Shown here: positions 37,040 to 45,923 of the stretch, in pieces
Layout: every line of letters begins with the position of its first letter
Numbering within the stretch: position 1 is the stretch's first letter
Origin: Curtobacterium sp. MCLR17_036
GTDB lineage: Bacteria > Actinomycetota > Actinomycetes > Actinomycetales > Microbacteriaceae
Direction of reading: 5' to 3'
DNA length: 64,000 nt
Assembly (NCBI RefSeq): GCF_003234445.2
Contig: NZ_CP126269.1
Span: 2,728,001 to 2,792,000 of the forward strand
Made by a program: the position numbers and the translations under genes
Notes under the pieces: model-generated
Seen by the model: the letters and a program-made list of their open reading frames with translations, nothing else
Told to the model about the DNA's origin: nothing
Database searches by the model: none

Positions 37040-38395
37040 ATGCCGAACCCATCCGCAACCCCCGCGTCGCGTCTGTCGCGTCGCGGGTTCCTCGCCGCCG
37101 GAGCAGCAGCCGCCACCGTGCTGCCGCTCGCCGCCTGTTCGAGCCCCCTCGCCGCCGGTCTCGCCGGCAGCGCACTGAACCCGGAGACGCTCGTCTTCTG
37201 GAACCTGTTCGGCGGCGGCGACGGCGTCCGCATGCAGTCGATGGAGGACGGCTACGCCAAGCAGCACGGCGGGTCGAGCGCCCTGCAGGCCACCACGTTC
37301 GCGTGGGGCAACCCGTACTACTCGAAGCTGACACTGGCGACCGTCGGGAACAAGCCGCCGGACGTCGCGGTCGCCCACCTGACCCGGGCGAAGCCGCTCT
37401 GGGACGGCGACCTGCTCGACCCGATCACCTCGGACGACCTGGCGAGCGTCGGGCTGAGCGCGGCCGACTTCAACCAGAAGGCCTGGACGGCACAGAAGAC
37501 CGACGGCAAGAACATCGCGATCCCGCTCGACACGCACCCGTTCGTGCTCTTCTACAACGTCGACGTCTGCAAGAAGGCGGGCCTCATCGACGGTGACGGG
37601 AACCTCGTCGACCTGAACGGCATGGAGAACTTCGAGAAGGCCCTCGCCGCGGTCGCGAAGGTCACCGGCGGGACGGCGCTCAACGTCGCGAACGTCGTGC
37701 CGGAGACGGCCACCCCGTGGCGGTTCTTCTGGACGATGTACAACCAGATCGAGGGCGCGACCCCGTTCATCAGCGACGGCGGCGGGAAGCTCACCGTCAA
37801 CGAGGACGCGTACAACGAGGTCACGAGCCGCACCCAGAAGTGGGTGAAGGAGGGCTGGCTCAACAAGGCCCTCGACTACGCCACCGCGCAGTCGCTCATG
37901 TTCGACGGCAAGGCCGGCTTCTTCATGCAGGGCGAGTGGGAGATCAGCACCGCGCAGTCGATCAAGGGGCTCAAGTTCGGCATGGCGCCGATCCCCCAGC
38001 TCTACGACAAGCCGGCGACCCAGGCCGACTCGCACACCTTCGTGCTGCCGAAGAAGGCGCGCACGCCCGAGCAGCGCAAGCAGCACATGCTCTTCATCAA
38101 GCAGATGCTCGAGCAGAGCCTGACGTGGGCCGAGGGCGGGCACGTCCCCGCCTACATCCCGACCTTCGACAGCACCGCCTACAAGGAGCTCAAGCCGCAG
38201 TCGAACTACGCGGCGGCCGCCGAGACCGCCGTGTTCGACGACCCCGCCTGGTACGGCGGGTCCGGCTCGACGTTCGAGGGCACCGTCGGCGCACAGCTCG
38301 CACTCGTGCAGCAGGGCAGCTCGTCGCCCGCCCAGGCCCTCCGGGCCATCAAGTCGCAGCTCGCGACCTACCTCAACACCCCGAGCCCGCTGTGA
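37040..38395 (+). CDS. CUT1 importer, Tat-type substrate-binding lipoprotein
   Basis: The 451-residue protein has a twin-arginine signal (SRRGFLAAG, Arg14-Arg15) that ends in a lipobox PLAACS (Cys33). A family 1 binding fold follows (ETLVFWNLFGGGDGVRMQSM onward). Pairing with the GH51 gene and the shared operator suggests arabino-oligosaccharides as ligand. The ATG at 37040 follows CTGGAG. It heads a three-gene operon without an ATPase. Confidence 0.92.
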   Translation: MPNPSATPASRLSRRGFLAAGAAAATVLPLAACSSPLAAGLAGSALNPETLVFWNLFGGGDGVRMQSMEDGYAKQHGGSSALQATTFAWGNPYYSKLTLATVGNKPPDVAVAHLTRAKPLWDGDLLDPITSDDLASVGLSAADFNQKAWTAQKTDGKNIAIPLDTHPFVLFYNVDVCKKAGLIDGDGNLVDLNGMENFEKALAAVAKVTGGTALNVANVVPETATPWRFFWTMYNQIEGATPFISDGGGKLTVNEDAYNEVTSRTQKWVKEGWLNKALDYATAQSLMFDGKAGFFMQGEWEISTAQSIKGLKFGMAPIPQLYDKPATQADSHTFVLPKKARTPEQRKQHMLFIKQMLEQSLTWAEGGHVPAYIPTFDSTAYKELKPQSNYAAAAETAVFDDPAWYGGSGSTFEGTVGAQLALVQQGSSSPAQALRAIKSQLATYLNTPSPL

Positions 38396-38440
38396 CCGGG
38401 CACGTGAACGCCGTGAACACCGCGCGAAAGGCACGATGAC

Positions 38441-39412
38441 GTGACCACAGCACCTGTCCTCGACCGGCCGACGGACGCGACCACCGCGCCCCGTCCCCGC
38501 CGCAGCCGCACCTACGGCTCCAGCGTCAACCGCGGCCAGGGCCGCAGCGGCTGGCTGTTCCTCGCCCCGTTCGGCTTGTTCTACGTGGCCTTCCTGCTCG
38601 GCCCGACGGTCTGGATGATCGTCACGAGCTTCTTCAACACCTCGACCGTCCGCACCGGGCTGGGCAGCTTCGCCGGGCTGGCGAACTACGCCGAGATGCT
38701 CGGTCGCAGCGACTTCTGGTCGTCGCTCTGGCACACCCTGCAGTTCACGCTGTACACGACCCCACCGCTCGTCGTCCTGGCGTTCGTGTTCGCCGTGCTG
38801 ACGAACCGGATGAACCGCGGTCAGTGGTTCTTCCGCCTGGCGTTCTTCCTGCCGTTCATCCTGCCGTCCGCGACGATCTCGCTCATCTGGGTGTTCATCT
38901 TCACGCCGGCGACCGGTCTGTGGGCGAGCCTGCAGTCGGCGATCGGCATGACGCCCGGCTCGGGCATGCTGTCGAGCCCGAACACCGCGATGATCGGCGT
39001 CGCGATCGCCACCATCTGGTGGACCCTCGGGTTCAACTTCGTGCTCTACCTGGCCGGCCTGCAGGAGATCCCGCGCGAGCTGTACGAGGCGGCGGCCGTG
39101 GACGGTGCGTCGAACTGGCAGCAGATCAAGTCGATCACCCTGCCGCTGCTCGGCCGCACGACGACCCTGGTCATCCTGCTGCAGATCATCGCGAGCCTGA
39201 AGATCTTCGACCAGGTCTACCTGATGACGAACGGCGGGCCAGGCATCTCCACCCAGGTCTCGCTGCAGCTCATCACCGGCGTCGGCTTCACCGACAACCG
39301 ACTCGGTGCCGCATCGGCCGCGTCGGTCCTCCTGTTCATCGTGATCGTGGCGATCGCGGTCATCCGGCAGCTCGTCGAGCGCGCTGCCGCCAAGCGAGAG
39401 ATCGGGGCCTGA
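38441..39412 (+). CDS. CUT1 importer permease (MalF type)
   Basis: The 323-residue permease has six helices and the EAA loop RELYEAAAVDGASNWQQIKSITLPLLGR. A GTG start at 38441 follows GAAAGG. It probably transports arabino-oligosaccharides with its neighbours. The next gene starts one base after its stop. Confidence 0.93.
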   Translation: MTTAPVLDRPTDATTAPRPRRSRTYGSSVNRGQGRSGWLFLAPFGLFYVAFLLGPTVWMIVTSFFNTSTVRTGLGSFAGLANYAEMLGRSDFWSSLWHTLQFTLYTTPPLVVLAFVFAVLTNRMNRGQWFFRLAFFLPFILPSATISLIWVFIFTPATGLWASLQSAIGMTPGSGMLSSPNTAMIGVAIATIWWTLGFNFVLYLAGLQEIPRELYEAAAVDGASNWQQIKSITLPLLGRTTTLVILLQIIASLKIFDQVYLMTNGGPGISTQVSLQLITGVGFTDNRLGAASAASVLLFIVIVAIAVIRQLVERAAAKREIGA

Positions 39413-39413
39413 C

Positions 39414-40325
39414 ATGACCGCCACCGAGAGCATCACCACCGGCCGGAAGCTGCGCACCGGCGTCTCCTCCGCCGCGCCGACGAGCGCCGCGAAGATCGGT
39501 GTCAGCGGCCGCGGCTTCTCGATCGCCTCGGGCATCGTCCTGACGGTGTTCGCGATCATCTGGCTGATCCCGAGCGTGTTCGCCCTGAAGACGTCGCTGT
39601 CCGACAACGGCGTCGCCGCCCTCGGCGCGAACGCGATCCTGTCGAACTGGAACCCGACGCTGCACTCGTACGCGTCGCTGTTCCAGGCCGGCGACATCTG
39701 GAACTGGTACCTCGCAAGCGCCATCACGAGCATCGTGACCGCGGTCCTCACCGTGCTGTTCGCGTCGATGGCGGCCTTCGCGCTGTCCCGACTCGTGTTC
39801 CGAGGGCGGAACGTCGCGTTCCTGCTCATCATCCTCGGCATCATGATCCCGACCCAGGTGCTGATCATCCCGATCTTCCAGGAGCTCAACGCCGTCGGGC
39901 TGCTCAACACCTACTGGTCGGTCATCTTCCCGCAGGTGCCCGCCGTGATCGCGGTGTTCATCTTCAAGCAGTTCTTCGACGGCATCCCGAAGGAGCTGGA
40001 AGAGGCCGCACGCATCGACGGTGCCGGCATCTGGAAGGTGTACTGGTCGGTCATCCTGCCGCTGTCCCGCCCGGTGATCGCAGCGGTGACGATCCTGACC
40101 TTCGTCGGGGTCTGGAACAACCTGCTGCTGCCGCTGTTCGTGCTGTCGAACCCGGACCTCATGACGATCCCGGTCGGGCTCGCCACGGTGCAGGGCAGCT
40201 TCGGCCAGCGCTACGCCGACATCCAGGCGGGTGCGATCCTGGCGGCGCTGCCGCTGATCATCCTCTACCTGATCTTCCAGCGGCAGATCGTCGAGGGCGT
40301 GACGGGCTCGGGCCTCAAGGGCTGA
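39414..40325 (+). CDS. CUT1 importer permease (MalG type)
   Basis: The 303-residue permease has six helices and the EAA loop KELEEAARIDGAGIWKVYWSVILPLSRP. It ends the operon and is followed by the 195-bp tandem repeat region. No ATPase gene is linked, so an unlinked multi-use ATPase of the MsiK type must serve this system if it works (known for many actinobacteria). Confidence 0.93.
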   Translation: MTATESITTGRKLRTGVSSAAPTSAAKIGVSGRGFSIASGIVLTVFAIIWLIPSVFALKTSLSDNGVAALGANAILSNWNPTLHSYASLFQAGDIWNWYLASAITSIVTAVLTVLFASMAAFALSRLVFRGRNVAFLLIILGIMIPTQVLIIPIFQELNAVGLLNTYWSVIFPQVPAVIAVFIFKQFFDGIPKELEEAARIDGAGIWKVYWSVILPLSRPVIAAVTILTFVGVWNNLLLPLFVLSNPDLMTIPVGLATVQGSFGQRYADIQAGAILAALPLIILYLIFQRQIVEGVTGSGLKG

Positions 40326-40339
40326 CGCTGCCCGGGCGC

Positions 40340-41035
40340 AGTTCCGCGCGTGGGAGGCGGAATCGCGCGTCGGAGGCAGAATCGCGCGTCGGCAGCCGGA
40401 AGGAAGGACCTCCCACGCGCGGAACGGCTTCCCATGCCGGGCGCGATGGGAAGGAACGTCGGACTGGAGGCCCGTGGCGACACCGCCACGGGCCTCCTGT
40501 GCGTCCCGCGGTCGCGCTGCGCGGCCCCGGCAGCAGTTCCGCGCGTGGGAAGCAGAACCGCGCGTGGGCAGCAGTTCCGCGCGTAGTCAGCCGGACGGAA
40601 CGACCCCCTACGCGCGGAACGGCTTCCCACGCCGGGCGCGATGGGAAGGAACGTCGGACTGGAGGCCCGTGGCGACACCGCCACGGGCCTCCCGTCCGTC
40701 TCGCACCACGCCGCGTGCCCCGCAGCAGTTCCGCGCGAGGGAGGCGGAATCACGCGTCGGAAGCGGAATCGCGCGTCGGCAGCCGGAAGGAACGACCCCC
40801 TACGCGCGGAACGGCTTCCCACGCCGGGCGCGATGGGAAGGAACATGGGACGGGAGGCCCGTGGCGACACCGCCACGGGCCTCCTGTCCATCTCGCGCTC
40901 GCGCTGCGCGCCCCCGGCAGCAGTTCCGCGCGTGGGAAGCAGAAACGAGCGTAAGCAGCCGGAAGGAACGACCTCCCACGCGCGAAACCGCTTCCCACGC
41001 CGCGCGCGATGGGAAGGAACGCGGGCCGGACGCCC
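40340..41035. repeat. 195-bp tandem repeat array with nested hairpins
   Basis: Units begin AGTTCCGCGCG at 40340, 40535, 40727 and 40922 (spacing 195, 192, 195 bp); the last is incomplete. Each holds an outer inverted pair (TTCCGCGCGTGGGA against TCCCACGCGCGGAA), a short TTCCCA/TGGGAA dyad and a terminator-like stem GGAGGCCCGTGGC/GCCACGGGCCTCC with loop GACACC (at 40466, 40661 and 40853). It fills the 721-bp gap between convergent genes; no gene is supported. Confidence 0.85.
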
Positions 41036-41046
41036 ACTGCAGGCGG

Positions 41047-41796
41047 TCAGGGCGTCGGGGTGACCGTCCACGTGCCGTTGGTCTGGATCGCCATGACGCC
41101 CGGCAGGTCGACGTCGTACGACCTCGCGAACGCCCCGGAGTCGCCGAACAGCTGCGGCCGGCCCGAGGTCGTGAACACGCGGCCGGAGAACGAGTCGCCG
41201 GAGCCGGCCGGGCGGTAGTCGACCGTCACGTGCGACACGTCGTCCGAGAAGAACAGCACGGCCGGCCCCTTGCCGGACTGCGCCCCGCTGACCAGGGGCA
41301 GGTCGTTCCAGCTGCGGAGCGTCACCGACCATGAGCCGCGCGCCTCGACGATCACCGACTGCTCGGGGCCGTCGGACGACAGCACCCCGGTCAGGAAGGA
41401 CGCCCGCAGTGGCGCGGAGGCCCGGCCGAACGGCGACATCCTGCCGGGCGCGGTGACGGTCGCCGTGCCGGTGCAGGCCGAGCAGTCGAGTTCGACGACG
41501 ACCGCGATCGGCCCGGAGCTCGTGAACGCGACGTTCGCGTCGCCGCTGCCGGAGGCCGAGGCGCTCGTGCCGTCGGCGACCCGGCCCGCGGTGACGGTGC
41601 GCTCGGCCGGGCTCGCGATCGCCGGACGGGTCGCGGTCGGGGTGGGCGTCGGAGTCGGGGTCGGCGTGGCCGTCGGCGTCGCCCGCGCGGCGGCCGTCCG
41701 GTTCGGCGCGGGTGTGTCACCGGTGACGGAGCACCCCGTCACGAGCAGCACCGCTGCCACGACCGCACCGACGACGCCCACCCCACGGATCCCCAT
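41047..41796 (-). CDS. Secreted lipoprotein of unknown function
   Basis: The 249-residue protein has a lipoprotein signal (VAAVLLVTGCSVTG, Cys22) and a Thr/Pro/Ala linker with repeated TPTP units (about residues 35-58). A beta-rich domain follows with two near cysteines (LDCSACTG) and repeated descriptions of small polar turns. No family is recognised. It starts 19 bp after the siderophore-interacting gene in the same direction, but a role in iron uptake is not evident. Confidence 0.78.
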   Translation of the reverse strand: MGIRGVGVVGAVVAAVLLVTGCSVTGDTPAPNRTAAARATPTATPTPTPTPTPTATRPAIASPAERTVTAGRVADGTSASASGSGDANVAFTSSGPIAVVVELDCSACTGTATVTAPGRMSPFGRASAPLRASFLTGVLSSDGPEQSVIVEARGSWSVTLRSWNDLPLVSGAQSGKGPAVLFFSDDVSHVTVDYRPAGSGDSFSGRVFTTSGRPQLFGDSGAFARSYDVDLPGVMAIQTNGTWTVTPTP

Positions 41797-41815
41797 GGGG
41801 CAAGCCAACCACGGC

Positions 41816-42655
41816 TCAGGCGGGGACGGGCTCGCGGGCCTCGCGCTTCCAGAAGCCGGAGAACGTGATCCGGGTCTTCGGCAGGCCGGCGCGGTGCAGG
41901 TGACGGCGCCCCTCGGTGGCGAGGCCGGACTCGCCGACCACGAACGCGTAGCCCCGGTCGTCGGACGGCACGATGCGCTGGAGCGCGGCGAGCGCCGCAC
42001 GGCCGGGCACCGCGCCCGGGTCGACCTCGTCGCGGACGAGCCACGTCACGCGGACGCCGGCGGGGGCGTCGAGGCGGCGGACGTCGGCGGCGGTCGGGAC
42101 CTCCTGCACGATGTGCCCGACGGTGTCGCGGGGCAGCGAGGCCGCGATGCCGACGACGGCGGGCAGGCCGGTCTCCTCGGCGGCGATGATGACCTCGGTG
42201 GCGTCGGTCGGGGCGTCGAAGATGCAGCCCTGGTCGAGCAGGGCGAGCTCGTCACCGGGACGGGCGGCGCAGGCCCAGACGGCCGCGCGACCCTCGGGTT
42301 CGCCGTCGGCGGTCGTGTGCACGACGAAGTCGACGTCGAGTTCGGCGGTGCCGTCGGTCCGGTGGCGGTAGCCGGCGACGGTGTAGTTCGCGCAGTGCGG
42401 GCGGACGTCCTCGGGGATGGCGAGGAAGGTCGGCCACCACTTCGTGCCGTCGAGGTCCGGCATGTGGAAGCGGTCCTGGTCGGGGCGTTTCACGAACAGG
42501 CGGAACCAGTGGTCGAAGCCGAGGAACGGGAACTCGTGCAGGTCGTCGCCGGTGACGGTGACTCGTTGCACCGACGGCGTCAGGCGCTCACTCCGCAGGA
42601 CCCGGGCGCGGAAGAGCCGGGGGTTCTGGGGCAGGAGCCGCGGGGTCTTCGCCAT
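41816..42655 (-). CDS. Siderophore-interacting protein (FAD-dependent ferric reductase)
   Basis: The 279-residue protein belongs to the ViuB/SIP family: a ferredoxin-reductase-like barrel (YTVAGYRHRTDG, the FAD site) and an NAD(P)H domain with IIAAEETGLPAVVGIAASLP and FVVGESGLATEGRRHL. It reduces the ferric siderophore in the cytosol to free iron. The ATG at 42655 lies six bases after a TAGCCT -10 box buried in an iron box, so it is probably leaderless and DtxR-controlled. Confidence 0.93.
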   Translation of the reverse strand: MAKTPRLLPQNPRLFRARVLRSERLTPSVQRVTVTGDDLHEFPFLGFDHWFRLFVKRPDQDRFHMPDLDGTKWWPTFLAIPEDVRPHCANYTVAGYRHRTDGTAELDVDFVVHTTADGEPEGRAAVWACAARPGDELALLDQGCIFDAPTDATEVIIAAEETGLPAVVGIAASLPRDTVGHIVQEVPTAADVRRLDAPAGVRVTWLVRDEVDPGAVPGRAALAALQRIVPSDDRGYAFVVGESGLATEGRRHLHRAGLPKTRITFSGFWKREAREPVPA

Positions 42656-42673
42656 GAGGCAAGGCTAACCTAA
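42655..42673. promoter_or_regulatory. DtxR-type iron box between divergent siderophore genes
   Basis: On the minus strand TTAGGTTAGCCTTGCCTCA matches 16 of 19 positions of the DtxR consensus. It overlaps the -10 box and start of the reductase gene (minus) and ends two bases before the first codon of the permease gene (plus), so a single repressor dimer pair could shut both. Confidence 0.75.
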
Positions 42674-42674
42674 G

Positions 42675-43763
42675 ATGATCTCCGTGCCAGCCCCCTCCCC
42701 CGCTCTGGCTCCCGATCCGGGAGCACCGACGCGCGACGTGCCCGCCGCCCTCGGGGTGCACCGCTCCGCCGTCCGCCGCCGCACCGCCGTCGTCGTCGGA
42801 CTCGTCGGGGTGCTCGCGCTCGTCGCGGTGGCGAGCATGCTCCTCGGCAGCAACCGGATCGGCGTCGACCAGGTGCTCGCCGGGCTGACACGGACCGGCT
42901 CGGGCACCGACGAGGCGATCGTCTGGGGGTCCCGCATCCCCCGCACGCTCATCGGGGCGGCCGTCGGTGCGGCACTCGGCATCGCCGGACTGCTCATGCA
43001 GGGGCACACCCGCAACCCCCTCGCCGACCCCGGCCTGTTCGGGGTGTCGGCTGGAGCCGGGCTCGCGGTGGTCCTCGGCGTGTACGTCTTCGGCGTCACG
43101 AGCACCGGCGCGACCGTCTGGTTCGCCCTGGCCGGCGCGATGGTGGCGAGCGTGGTGGTCTTCTCGGTGACGATCGCGGGCAGCGGCACGGCCAGCCCGG
43201 TCCCGCTGGCCCTGGCGGGTGCCGCGGTGTCCGCGCTGCTCGGCGCGTTGACGTCCTTCGTGGTGCTCACCGACCAGGACTCGCTCGACGCCTACCGGCT
43301 GTGGGTCGTCGGCTCGCTCGCGGCCCGGCAGCTCGACGTGCTCGCGGCGGTCTGGCCGTTCCTGTTGGTCGGGCTCGTGCTCGCGGTGTGGAACACCCGG
43401 GCGCTCGACGCCCTCGGGCTGGGCTCGGACCTGGCGCGTGGCCTCGGCGAGGACGTCCTGGTCGCCCGGCTCATCGGCCTGGGCGGGATCACGCTGCTCG
43501 CCGCCGGGGCGACCGCGGCCGCCGGGCCGATCGGGTTCGTCGGCCTGACGGTCCCGCACGTGGCCCGGGCGCTCGTCGGTACCGGTCACCGGTGGACCCT
43601 GCCGGTGTCCGCGCTGGTCGGCGCCGCCCTCGTGCTGTTCGCGGACGTGGTCGGGCGCCTGGTGGGCGGGTTCTCCGAGGTCGAGGTCGGCATCGTGCTC
43701 GCCGTCATCGGCGGCCCGGTGTTCGTCGCCGTCGCCCGTCGTCGATCGCTGGTGTCGCTGTGA
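42675..43763 (+). CDS. Siderophore ABC importer permease 1 (FecCD family)
   Basis: The 362-residue FecCD permease has about ten helices and the family segments GHTRNPLADPGLFGVSAGAGLAVV and GPIGFVGLTVPHVARAL. ATG 42675 is the longest start. GTG 42684 is attractive because TAAGAT lies seven bases before it, giving a leaderless mRNA. It opens a permease-permease-ATPase-binding protein cluster. Confidence 0.93.
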   Translation: MISVPAPSPALAPDPGAPTRDVPAALGVHRSAVRRRTAVVVGLVGVLALVAVASMLLGSNRIGVDQVLAGLTRTGSGTDEAIVWGSRIPRTLIGAAVGAALGIAGLLMQGHTRNPLADPGLFGVSAGAGLAVVLGVYVFGVTSTGATVWFALAGAMVASVVVFSVTIAGSGTASPVPLALAGAAVSALLGALTSFVVLTDQDSLDAYRLWVVGSLAARQLDVLAAVWPFLLVGLVLAVWNTRALDALGLGSDLARGLGEDVLVARLIGLGGITLLAAGATAAAGPIGFVGLTVPHVARALVGTGHRWTLPVSALVGAALVLFADVVGRLVGGFSEVEVGIVLAVIGGPVFVAVARRRSLVSL

Positions 43764-44962
43764 GCGCGCCGAGCAGCAGCGCGAGCGCCAGCGCCAGCGC
43801 CAGCGCCAGCACGACCACCAGCACCAGCGCCAGCAACAGCGCCAGCGCCACCACCGGCGCCACCAGCACCAGCACCAGCAACAGCACCGTCGCCCGCACC
43901 CCCGTCGCCCGCCCCCGCGCCGGCATCCGCATCGGCCCGGTCGGACTCGCCTGGCGCCCCCGCGTCCTGGGCTGGACGGTGGCGTCGATCGTCGCCGTGC
44001 TCGTGCTCGTCGTGCTCGGCGTGGCGATCGGCTCGACGTGGATCGCCCCCGGCGTGGTGGTGCGGTCGCTGCTCGGGCTCGAGTCAGGCCCCGAGGGCTT
44101 CATCGTCACGACGCTGCGGTTGCCGCGGGTGCTCACCGGCGCGCTCGTCGGCCTGACGCTCGGCGTCGCCGGTGCGCTGACGCAGACCTTCACCCGCAAC
44201 CCCCTCGGCACGCCGGACATCATCGGCGTCACCTCGGGCGCGAGCGTCGGCGCGGTCGCCGCGGTGGTGCTCGGCGGCGGCACCTACTCGGTGTCGTCCT
44301 CGGTGCTCGGCGCGGGGATCCCGGTCGCGGCGACGATCGGTGCGCTCGTCGCCGCCGCCGTCGTGTACGGGCTCGGCTGGCGCGGCGGCGTGCAGAGCTA
44401 CCGGCTCGTGCTCGTCGGGATCGGCGTCGGGGCGACGCTCGACGCCGTCACCAGCTACCTGCTCGTGCGGGCCAAGATCACGGCGGCGGCGGCCGCCTCG
44501 CAGTGGCTCGTCGGCAGCCTGTCGAGCACGTCCTGGTCGAGCCTGTGGCCGCTGCTCGCGGTGGCCGCGGTCGCGGTGCCGCTCGCCCTGGCGACGAGCG
44601 CGGCCCTGGGGATCGGTCAGCTCGGCGACGACGTCGCGACCGGGGTGGGCCTCGGCGTGCAGCGACACCGGTTGCTCGTGATCGCGCTCGCGGTCGTGCT
44701 GACCGCGGCGGCGGTCGCGGCGGCCGGTCCGGTCGGTTTCGTCGCGTTCGTGGTGCCGCAGGTCGGACTCCGGCTGGCCCGGACGAACCGCCCGCCCCTC
44801 CTGCTCGCCGGCATGCTCGGCGCGCTGCTCGTGCTGGCCGCCGACCTGGTGTCCCGCTCGGCCTTCCCGTGGCAGGTGCCGGTCGGCATCGTCACGACCG
44901 TGATCGGGGCCCCGTACCTGATCTGGCTCCTCGTCCGTCACCGCAAGGAGATGTCCCGATGA
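43760..44962 (+). CDS. Siderophore ABC importer permease 2 with Ser/Ala/Thr-rich N-terminus
   Basis: The 400-residue FecCD permease starts at GTG 43760, overlapping the previous stop. The first 50 or so residues are an unusual Ser/Ala/Thr/Asn tract with no membrane segment. The normal permease begins near LGWTVASIVAVLVLVV and includes FTRNPLGTPDIIGVTSGASVGAV and GPVGFVAFVVPQVGLRL. The tract should face the cytosol. A later start is hard to place because no Met/Val with a ribosome site follows. Confidence 0.9.
   Translation: MSAPSSSASASASASASTTTSTSASNSASATTGATSTSTSNSTVARTPVARPRAGIRIGPVGLAWRPRVLGWTVASIVAVLVLVVLGVAIGSTWIAPGVVVRSLLGLESGPEGFIVTTLRLPRVLTGALVGLTLGVAGALTQTFTRNPLGTPDIIGVTSGASVGAVAAVVLGGGTYSVSSSVLGAGIPVAATIGALVAAAVVYGLGWRGGVQSYRLVLVGIGVGATLDAVTSYLLVRAKITAAAAASQWLVGSLSSTSWSSLWPLLAVAAVAVPLALATSAALGIGQLGDDVATGVGLGVQRHRLLVIALAVVLTAAAVAAAGPVGFVAFVVPQVGLRLARTNRPPLLLAGMLGALLVLAADLVSRSAFPWQVPVGIVTTVIGAPYLIWLLVRHRKEMSR
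43784..43900 (+). repeat. AGCGCC/AGCACC simple-sequence tract in a coding region
   Basis: AGCGCC is repeated four times exactly (43784-43807), followed by AGC-rich hexamer variants to about 43900. It encodes the Ser/Ala/Thr/Asn N-terminus of the second permease. Unit length is a multiple of three, so slippage keeps the frame. Confidence 0.8.
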
Positions 44963-45912
44963 CCACCACAGGTGGAACCAGCACGACCACCACCGCCACC
45001 GCGAACGCGAACGCGACCGCGACCGCGACCACCACCGGCGCCACGAACGCGACCACCACGGGGGCGACCGCCCCGCGCGGACACACGACCCCGCCGGTGC
45101 TCGAGGCGCGCGACCTGTCCGTCGGCTACGACCGCCACGCCGTGCTCACCGAGCTCGACCTGCGCATCGAACGCGGCACCGTGACGACCTTCCTCGGCGC
45201 GAACGGCTGCGGCAAGTCGACGCTGCTCAAGGCGTTCGGCCGCGTGCTCAAGCCGCAGGCCGGCGAGGTCCTGCTCGACGGCGCACCCATCCGCCGCGAG
45301 CCGAACCGGCAGGTCGCCCGCAAGCTCGCGATCCTGCCGCAGTCCCCCGTCGCGCCGGCCGGCACGAGCGTGCTCGACCTGGTGATGCGTGGCCGGAACC
45401 CGCACCAGTCGTGGGCGAAGCCGTGGACCGCCGAGGACGCCGCCGTCGCCGAGCAGGCGATCGCGGCGACCGGGTTGACCGAGGTCGCCCACCGCGACGT
45501 CGCGAGCCTGTCCGGCGGGCAGCGGCAGCGCGCGTGGATCGCGCTCGTCGTGGCGCAGCAGGCGCAGACGCTGCTGCTCGACGAGCCGACGACGTACCTC
45601 GACCTCGCGCACCAGCTCGAGGTCCTCCGGCTCGTGCGTCGCCTGAACCGCGAGCAGGGCTCGACCGTCGTCATGGTGCTGCACGACCTGTCGCTCGCGG
45701 CGCGCTACTCGGACCGGCTCGTCGTGCTGCACGACGGCGGGGTGGCCGCCGACGGCACGCCGACCGAGGTGCTCACGCCGGCGCTGCTCGAGCACGCCTT
45801 CGGGTTGCACGCGCGGGTCCTCGCAGACCCGGTGACGGGCGCGCCGATGATCGTCCCCGAAGCCGACGAGCACGACCGGCAGGCACTGGCGGCCGACCCC
45901 GACTTAGGTTAG
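44959..45912 (+). CDS. Siderophore ABC importer ATPase with Thr/Ala/Asn-rich N-terminus
   Basis: The 317-residue protein begins with about 45 residues of Thr/Ala/Asn/Gly low complexity. A FecE-type ATPase follows: Walker A GANGCGKST, signature LSGGQRQR, Walker B LLLDEPTTYLDLAHQ and switch LHDLS. The start overlaps the permease stop by 4 bp. The last codons and the TAG stop are formed by the downstream iron box. Confidence 0.93.
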   Translation: MTTTGGTSTTTTATANANATATATTTGATNATTTGATAPRGHTTPPVLEARDLSVGYDRHAVLTELDLRIERGTVTTFLGANGCGKSTLLKAFGRVLKPQAGEVLLDGAPIRREPNRQVARKLAILPQSPVAPAGTSVLDLVMRGRNPHQSWAKPWTAEDAAVAEQAIAATGLTEVAHRDVASLSGGQRQRAWIALVVAQQAQTLLLDEPTTYLDLAHQLEVLRLVRRLNREQGSTVVMVLHDLSLAARYSDRLVVLHDGGVAADGTPTEVLTPALLEHAFGLHARVLADPVTGAPMIVPEADEHDRQALAADPDLG

Positions 45913-45922
45913 CCTCTCCTAA
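45904..45922 (+). promoter_or_regulatory. DtxR-type iron box overlapping a stop codon
   Basis: TTAGGTTAGCCTCTCCTAA matches 17 of 19 bases of the DtxR consensus. It contains the last two sense codons and TAG stop of the ATPase gene and ends one base before the GTG of the binding-protein gene. TAGCCT inside it (45910-45915) is a likely leaderless -10 box. Confidence 0.85.
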
Positions 45923-45923
45923 C

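Noticed and set aside
40340..41035. CRISPR array
   Set aside because: Units are about 195 bp tandem copies without unique spacers, and no cas genes are nearby.
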